Source of the DNA: Planctomycetota bacterium
GTDB taxonomy: Bacteria; Planctomycetota; Planctomycetia; Pirellulales; UBA7805
DNA length: 7,299 nt
Direction: 5' to 3'
NCBI GenBank assembly: GCA_014237955.1
Contig: JABABY010000096.1
Span: forward strand, 1 to 7,299
The notes under the pieces are model-generated. The model worked only from the letters and a program-made list of their open reading frames with translations. It was not told where the DNA came from and made no database searches. A program made the position numbers and the translations under genes. Below, piece after piece: positions 1 to 4,500 of this stretch (position 1 is its first letter; each line of letters starts with the position of its first letter).

Positions 1-1974
1 GTCGTGCTTCCCGCCGATTGTGCCGATTCCTTTGGCAGTGGCTCCTACCAGATTCCAGACACTGATTATGACGGCATTCCCGATGTGAGTGTCGGCAGTG
101 ACCCGGACGATTTTGACGATGATGGGATTCCGAATGCCGAGGACGATTACCCGTATCACGATACCCATCCGGAAAACCCGGGGGATGATCCGACACACAG
201 CGCGAACGACTACTGTGACGATGGTCAAATTCCCACAACGGAGAACCCTTGTGCGGACAACTGCCCCGACGATCCCAATCCCGACCAGAGCCTCAGCGCG
301 TGCGATTCATCGGGCGGGGACGATACCGGCGGGGACGACAGTGGCGGCGGTGGAGATTCCGGTGGCGACTCCGGCCCGGAGAGTTGTTCACCCGGTGTGG
401 AAGTGATTGTCAATGCTCCCGCCCTCAGCGGCGACTGGAGGACCGCAGAAGAAAGTAACATCTCTCAGGAATACAATGCCTACCAGGGCGACATGTACTG
501 GAACAACGACGGCGATGGCAGTGCGACGGCCACCTTCACGCCACAAATTACCGAACCGGGCAGTTATACGATTTATCTCTGGTGGGAAAAACATTCCACA
601 CGATCTACCAATGTCCCGGTCACCATCCACCATAAAAATGGTTCGGACAACATCATGCTCGATCAGAGAACCGTGGATGGCCGCAACTGGCAACACAGCC
701 TCGGCACGTTTGAACTCGATGAGAACAGCAGTGTGGTACTCACAAATACCGATACCGGATCGGGACAATTCTGGACCAATTATGTTGTTGCCGACGCCAT
801 AAAATTCGAGTGTGCTGAAGAGGGCGGTGACAGTGGCCCCGATCCGTGTGATCCTCCTACCGATCCGGACGGTCGGGTCGATTTGGCCCTGGACTGGCTG
901 GCCAGCCAACAGCGGGATGATGGCAGTTTCCACTTCAGTGATGCCGGTGGAGGTGCAGATGCCCCAGGTGCCGCGACCGGGTTGGCTCTTCTGGCATTTT
1001 TGGGTAACGGCAACACGCCCTACAGTGGCACCTACAAGCAGAACGTCTGTGATGCTGTCAAATTCCTGATTAGCAACCAGATTCTTGTCAGTGAAGGAAC
1101 GCCGGGCGGAAGTGGATCGTGTCTTCCCTGGGAAATTCCTCCAGGCAGACTCTCAGCAGGTGGCGGTGAATTGTACAGCCATCTGATTGCCCATTGGTCG
1201 CTAGCCGAAGCGGTCCTCTTGAGTCAGGAGGCGATCGATGGCGATTGTGCCGAGATGTGTGACCTGACGATGGAACAGATGCGTACCGCTGCCACCAGTG
1301 CCAACACCTATACAACACTGGCAATCGCTTGCGACGGGGGCTGGGCATATCAACCGTATTGGGGGCACACCAATGGGATGCAGAGCCATTATGGCGATAC
1401 CTCACATCATCACTTTGCAATGGCGGCGGTCGTGGCATCCGAGAAAGCGGGAATCACAAATAATTCACTTAATGCCATGCTTGGGGAAAACCAGGATCAT
1501 CTCGTTCGTGTGGGCGTCAATGCGATCATCGATCCAACAATCGGATATTCCAGCCCAACCGGTTACGGATATCGAAATTCCCATGAGCAGCCAACACCCA
1601 GGTTGACCGCATGTGGGATGCTCTCTTGCACCTATGTTTACTTAATCTCTCGCGATCCTGCACACGCCGGCGTCCCTGCCTCGCACACGGCAATCCAAAG
1701 CTTCTTTGACAACAACGCGCCTAACCTTCAGGGCGACCTCTATTACAACAAACCGGCCACACTGCTCGCCTATCAGATTGGGGGAGATGTTTGGAACAAC
1801 TGGATAGGGATCCTCAAGCCGCACCTTCATGCAACCCAAAATGCAGATGGTAGTTGGTTTTTTGCAAATGACGACTCACCAAATTCCAATGCGGATGGTG
1901 GGAAGATCTACTGTACGGCAATTGCTGTTCTCTGCTTGGAACCAGGCTACGCCGGCTTAAAACTCCTTGACTGA
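1..1974 (+). CDS. Secreted multidomain protein: TSP3-like Ca-binding repeats, golvesin-type domain, prenyltransferase/squalene-cyclase-like toroid (5' partial)
   Basis: The frame is open from base 1, and the GTG at 4 lies inside a domain, so the true start is upstream; 657 codons plus a TGA stop are visible. Residues are numbered from the codon at base 4. Residues 19-50 and 83-95 are Asp-rich, thrombospondin type 3-like Ca-binding repeats (DTDYDGIPD, DDFDDDGIPN, DNCPDDPNPDQ). Residues 102-126 are a Gly/Asp/Ser linker. Residues 133-270 resemble a golvesin C-terminal (Xly-type, carbohydrate-binding-like) beta domain: W..D.....ATFTP, GSYTIYLWW, PVTI, SLGTFEL, YVVADAIKF. After a second short acidic linker, residues 291-650 resemble the alpha/alpha toroid of prenyltransferase/squalene-cyclase repeat proteins common in Planctomycetes, with QW-like segments (WLASQQRDDGSF, ACDGGWAY, TQNADGSWFF) and helices such as GAATGLALLAFLG. 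The catalytic DxDD motif of squalene-hopene cyclase is not seen, so enzymatic activity should not be assumed. Role unknown: probably an extracellular structural or binding protein. Domain calls are from motif recognition only. Confidence 0.85.
   Translation, partial: VVLPADCADSFGSGSYQIPDTDYDGIPDVSVGSDPDDFDDDGIPNAEDDYPYHDTHPENPGDDPTHSANDYCDDGQIPTTENPCADNCPDDPNPDQSLSACDSSGGDDTGGDDSGGGGDSGGDSGPESCSPGVEVIVNAPALSGDWRTAEESNISQEYNAYQGDMYWNNDGDGSATATFTPQITEPGSYTIYLWWEKHSTRSTNVPVTIHHKNGSDNIMLDQRTVDGRNWQHSLGTFELDENSSVVLTNTDTGSGQFWTNYVVADAIKFECAEEGGDSGPDPCDPPTDPDGRVDLALDWLASQQRDDGSFHFSDAGGGADAPGAATGLALLAFLGNGNTPYSGTYKQNVCDAVKFLISNQILVSEGTPGGSGSCLPWEIPPGRLSAGGGELYSHLIAHWSLAEAVLLSQEAIDGDCAEMCDLTMEQMRTAATSANTYTTLAIACDGGWAYQPYWGHTNGMQSHYGDTSHHHFAMAAVVASEKAGITNNSLNAMLGENQDHLVRVGVNAIIDPTIGYSSPTGYGYRNSHEQPTPRLTACGMLSCTYVYLISRDPAHAGVPASHTAIQSFFDNNAPNLQGDLYYNKPATLLAYQIGGDVWNNWIGILKPHLHATQNADGSWFFANDDSPNSNADGGKIYCTAIAVLCLEPGYAGLKLLD
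313..375 (+). repeat. Low-complexity Gly/Asp/Ser linker-coding tract
   Basis: An imperfect repetition of GGN-GAC-type codons encodes about twenty Gly, Asp, Ser and Thr residues between the Asp-rich repeats and the golvesin-like domain. It behaves as a flexible acidic linker. Repeat number may vary between strains because the DNA itself is near-repetitive (units like ggcggggacga). A shorter related linker (GGDSGPDPCDPP) separates the next two domains near 820-860. Confidence 0.6.
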
Positions 1975-2017
1975 ATCCCACGGTTGGTTCGCTTGTGGCG
2001 ATCAAAACGTGGGGTTA

Positions 2018-2034
2018 GAATCGGTTGCCGGTTC
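2018..2034 (+). terminator. Short hairpin after the toroid gene, possible weak terminator
   Basis: GAATCGG (2018-2024), loop TTG, CCGGTTC (2028-2034) forms a 7-bp stem including one G-U pair. It begins 44 nt after the TGA of the upstream gene and 33 nt before the LRR gene's ATG. No real U-tract follows (ttggcctt), so it could be a weak terminator, a processing or stabilising hairpin, or chance. The TTG in its loop is an alternative in-frame start of the LRR ORF, which I consider less likely than the ATG at 2067. Confidence 0.25.
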
Positions 2035-2066
2035 TTGGCCTTGAACTCTTAAAAACACGGCAGCAA

Positions 2067-2594
2067 ATGTTCGCACCAGGTAACACCCGTTTGCACCAAT
2101 ATTCGAGCATCTTGTTACTAGCTGCCGTTGTCGGTTGTGGGGATGATACCGAATTGCTTAATGCCCGTGCTGGGCGTCCTTCTCCCGAGCATGTGAACCG
2201 AATCCTTCAAGAGCGCTATGTGGCCAGCGAGAATTTCAGCGAACAGATCGAAAAGGTGGGTGGGAGGATTCGGATTACGCTGGATTTTTCCTATACACAA
2301 CTTTCCGACGATGACCTTTCGAAGGTGGAATTACCCGAGTACCTCACCGAGCTTGACCTGACTGCGACGGCAATCACCGATGCGGGAGTCGTTCACCTAC
2401 TCGAGGCGAAAAATCTGGAGAACATCGATCTTTCACGGACATTCGTTACATCTGAATGTCTGGAAACGTTGCAGAAACTGCCCCGCCTACAATCGGCGAA
2501 TCTAAACGGGACAGACATTTCGCCAGATGAGCAACTGGAAATGGTCCGCTTCTTTCGATCGCGCCGACCTCCTATACAGTCGCACAATCCATAG
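2067..2594 (+). CDS. Small leucine-rich-repeat lipoprotein
   Basis: 175 aa from ATG 2067 to TAG. The frame opens earlier at TTG 2025, but the ATG gives a compact lipoprotein signal: a basic/polar start (MFAPGNTRLHQYSS), hydrophobic ILLLAAVV, and lipobox VVGC with the lipidated Cys at residue 24, followed by GDD. No good Shine-Dalgarno is visible before either start. Residues about 68-165 form roughly four leucine-rich repeats with the planctomycete-type pattern LxxLDLxxTxITDAGVxxL (for example LTELDLTATAITDAG, then LENIDLSRTFVTSE, then LQSANLNGTDISPDE). The Asp after the lipidated Cys is at the +3 position. LRRs of this kind are generic protein-binding scaffolds, and no specific partner can be named. 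The 92-bp gap from the upstream gene allows co-transcription but does not prove it. Confidence 0.75.
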   Translation: MFAPGNTRLHQYSSILLLAAVVGCGDDTELLNARAGRPSPEHVNRILQERYVASENFSEQIEKVGGRIRITLDFSYTQLSDDDLSKVELPEYLTELDLTATAITDAGVVHLLEAKNLENIDLSRTFVTSECLETLQKLPRLQSANLNGTDISPDEQLEMVRFFRSRRPPIQSHNP

Positions 2595-2641
2595 ACGGAG
2601 GACGACTTCTCCCCGATACGACAACACCTCGGGTACTCGGC

Positions 2642-4315
2642 TTAGAGAGTCGTTTTTTTTCGGCGAGAAAGAGTGTCGATCAATTCAACAATGGCATTAT
2701 GCAAAGCAGTTCCCTCATGCGATAACGGTAACGCAATTTCTAGATCGGCCAAGGCCTCATTACTGTTTCCCTCATCGGCTAACAATCGTCCGCGTGAAAA
2801 CCGCAACGTTGGATTGGCAGGCTTAATGCGTATCGCCTGACCGTAAGCCGCTATCGCATCTTTTTTGCGGCCCAGCATCTGATAGATCCCAGCGAGTCGT
2901 TCGTAGGGGAGCGGATTGTCCGGGTTAAACTCAATCGCATCCTCAATCTGCCGCATACCATCGCTCATCCTGTCGGTTATAAAAAGTATTTCCGCCAAAC
3001 TCGTCGCGGTCATCGACTTGCGATCTGTATCCACATTGGGGTCCAACAAATTCGCACGGTAGGCCTTTTCAAGCAACGCGTACATGGCCGGTTCCTCAGA
3101 GGTGCCGCGAGGAACAGGTTGGTCCGGATTGCGGATCCAATGGTTGGTAAATTCCATCCATCCCATTGGACTCTTCACTTTTTGCATATGACACCCAACA
3201 CAATCAGAATCGGCTGTCACGACCGCAGTAGTGTGGATTTTTCCGATACCCTCATGACACCGTAGACAGGACTGATTGGAACGATGGACCGAATCCTCCG
3301 CATTGGTATGAGGGTCATGACAATCCTGGCAGGAAATGGTGGTTTCTGCGGGAGATTGTCGAAAACAGTCACTCAGCATTAAACCTGCACCTGCATGGCG
3401 CGCGACCTCAGAATCGATATTGAGGACATCCCGCGGGCTCAGATCAGCTGGCTTCCGGTGACACTGAGTACAGAAAAGGACCTGCTCGTATGCCGACAAA
3501 CGGCCAGAATTGTAAATTTTTAGATCGCTTTCATTTTTTTCGACTGCAGCGATATGGGCACTGCCCGGACCATGGCACCGTTCGCAACTGACACCAAAGG
3601 TCGAGGCCTGTGGGTCAAGCCGGTCGTCCCGCCAAGCAACAACCGAAGCATGGCAACTAAGACAATATGCACTGTGCGCCACCGATCCCAATTCTCCCAA
3701 TTCCCCCTCATGTATTGTATGGCCTGGTGTGACAAACCAGCAATTTTTCAACCTAGAATAGGTAAGGCACAGTTCACGTAATCGGCGTCCTTCTTCTGCT
3801 GTGAGCATCGTAAGGTTACGTGCACCAAAGACGATATCGGCACGGGATTGCAGTGGTGCCGCATTGTCTTGATCGACCGTGAGAAAAACCCCTTCGTCGG
3901 TTTTTTGGTAACGGCCGGAAAATGGAGGATCTCCTGGCAACTGCTTAAATGGCAACGCCAGCTTTTCATCAGAAAATATTTTATCTCGATTCGCGGGGCC
4001 AATCATTGCCCCCGTATGGGCCATGTGATGGGTCGCTTGTTGATCATATTGTTCAGGATGGCAGTCCTTGCATTTATCCGAACCGACCACCGACGCCTTG
4101 TAATCAAGCGGAATTCCCTCGGAGCCAAAACCAGCCAGATAAGTTTCATCCTCGGGTGGGGCAATCTCTACGGCCTGCTCTCGATGACACCCACTGGGTA
4201 TGAATAAGAGTGCCAATACAATCCAGCGCAACTGCCCAGTCGGCCGATAGAGAGTCTTCGGAGACCTATGCACATCGGCACTCCGTGAAACCCGGCACAA
4301 ATAGACATCGGACAT
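2642..4315 (-). CDS. Heptahaem c-type cytochrome with C-terminal TPRs (probable lipoprotein)
   Basis: 557 aa from ATG 4315 to TAA. Seven CxxCH haem-binding motifs are visible at about residues 82 (CKDCH), 218 (CLSCH), 244 (CERCH), 282 (CTQCH), 329 (CQDCH), 350 (CLRCH) and 372 (CVGCH). Contexts such as VSCERCHGPGSAH, CQDCHDPHT and CHMQK...FTNHWI are typical of the cytochrome c554/DmsE-like multihaem family often fused to TPRs in Planctomycetes. HHMAH near residue 98 may supply distal haem ligands. Residues about 440-545 contain TPRs (for example PLPYERLAGIYQMLGRKKDAIAAYGQAI). The N-terminus has a hydrophobic stretch, RWIVLALLFIPSGC, with an imperfect lipobox and Cys at residue 43, placing it outside the cytoplasm. 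A GTG at 4273 is a serious alternative start: GGAG lies 7 nt before it, and it gives a normal 29-residue signal up to the Cys. A TTG at 4402 lies upstream of the predicted promoter and is unlikely. The electron partner and substrate are unknown; electron transfer is the inferred role. Confidence 0.88.
   Translation of the reverse strand: MSDVYLCRVSRSADVHRSPKTLYRPTGQLRWIVLALLFIPSGCHREQAVEIAPPEDETYLAGFGSEGIPLDYKASVVGSDKCKDCHPEQYDQQATHHMAHTGAMIGPANRDKIFSDEKLALPFKQLPGDPPFSGRYQKTDEGVFLTVDQDNAAPLQSRADIVFGARNLTMLTAEEGRRLRELCLTYSRLKNCWFVTPGHTIHEGELGELGSVAHSAYCLSCHASVVAWRDDRLDPQASTFGVSCERCHGPGSAHIAAVEKNESDLKIYNSGRLSAYEQVLFCTQCHRKPADLSPRDVLNIDSEVARHAGAGLMLSDCFRQSPAETTISCQDCHDPHTNAEDSVHRSNQSCLRCHEGIGKIHTTAVVTADSDCVGCHMQKVKSPMGWMEFTNHWIRNPDQPVPRGTSEEPAMYALLEKAYRANLLDPNVDTDRKSMTATSLAEILFITDRMSDGMRQIEDAIEFNPDNPLPYERLAGIYQMLGRKKDAIAAYGQAIRIKPANPTLRFSRGRLLADEGNSNEALADLEIALPLSHEGTALHNAIVELIDTLSRRKKTTL
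4281..4284 (-). promoter_or_regulatory. Shine-Dalgarno-like GGAG favouring the GTG 4273 start of the cytochrome
   Basis: On the minus strand GGAG is followed by seven bases and then GTG (4273-4271). The ATG at 4315 has no comparable site. The GTG start would shorten the long N-terminal region of the signal peptide to a usual length. The two signals disagree, so the start stays open between 4315 and 4273. Confidence 0.35.
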
Positions 4316-4366
4316 TATTAGAGGCCCCGGATTCTCAGTCTCGTTTAAACGGAAAACGTCAAACTC

Positions 4367-4395
4367 AAGATATCCTGTAAGGAAGATATTGTCAA
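4367..4395 (-). promoter_or_regulatory. Sigma70-like promoter for the cytochrome gene
   Basis: On the minus strand a perfect -35 box TTGACA (4395-4390) is separated by exactly 17 bp from TATCTT (4372-4367), which matches four of six -10 consensus positions. Transcription would begin near 4360, giving a leader of about 45 nt to ATG 4315 or about 87 nt to GTG 4273. It lies in the 185-bp gap after the Sec/ASPIC gene, so the cytochrome may have its own promoter even if read-through also occurs. Planctomycete promoters are poorly conserved, so confidence is moderate. Confidence 0.45.
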
Positions 4396-4463
4396 AAATC
4401 AAACGTGAGGCCCACGCAGAATACCGACTAGAAAGGCTCCTTCAATGAGCAACGGGCCCCAAG

Positions 4464-4473
4464 CCGATATCGG
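4464..4473. repeat. 10-bp perfect palindrome CCGATATCGG in the intergenic gap
   Basis: This self-complementary 10-mer lies 28-37 bp downstream of the Sec/ASPIC gene's stop codon and about 70-100 bp upstream of the predicted cytochrome promoter. It has no loop and no U-tract, so it is not a standard terminator. It could be a protein-binding site or chance. No second copy was noticed. Confidence 0.2.
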
Positions 4474-4500
4474 TGCAAAACAAACGCCGGTCTAATACAC

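Noticed and set aside
291..656. Calling the toroid domain a squalene-hopene cyclase enzyme
   Set aside because: The DxDD acid motif is not visible and the protein appears to be an exported multidomain chain; only the fold resemblance is supported.
225..933. Open frames overlapping the first gene on either strand (89-406, 388-933 and others)
   Set aside because: Composition is Arg/Thr- or Pro/Ser-rich, as expected for shadow frames of the Asp/Gly-rich real frame.
2641..2660. T8 run at 2653-2660 as the U-tract of a terminator for the plus-strand LRR gene
   Set aside because: The only stem just before it is ACTC/GAGT with an 8-nt loop, too weak. The run encodes the Lys-Lys of the cytochrome C-terminus on the other strand.
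2653..2660. A8 run (minus strand) as a programmed frameshift site at the cytochrome end
   Set aside because: It lies four codons before the stop, so slippage would change only the last few residues; no stimulatory structure was recognised.
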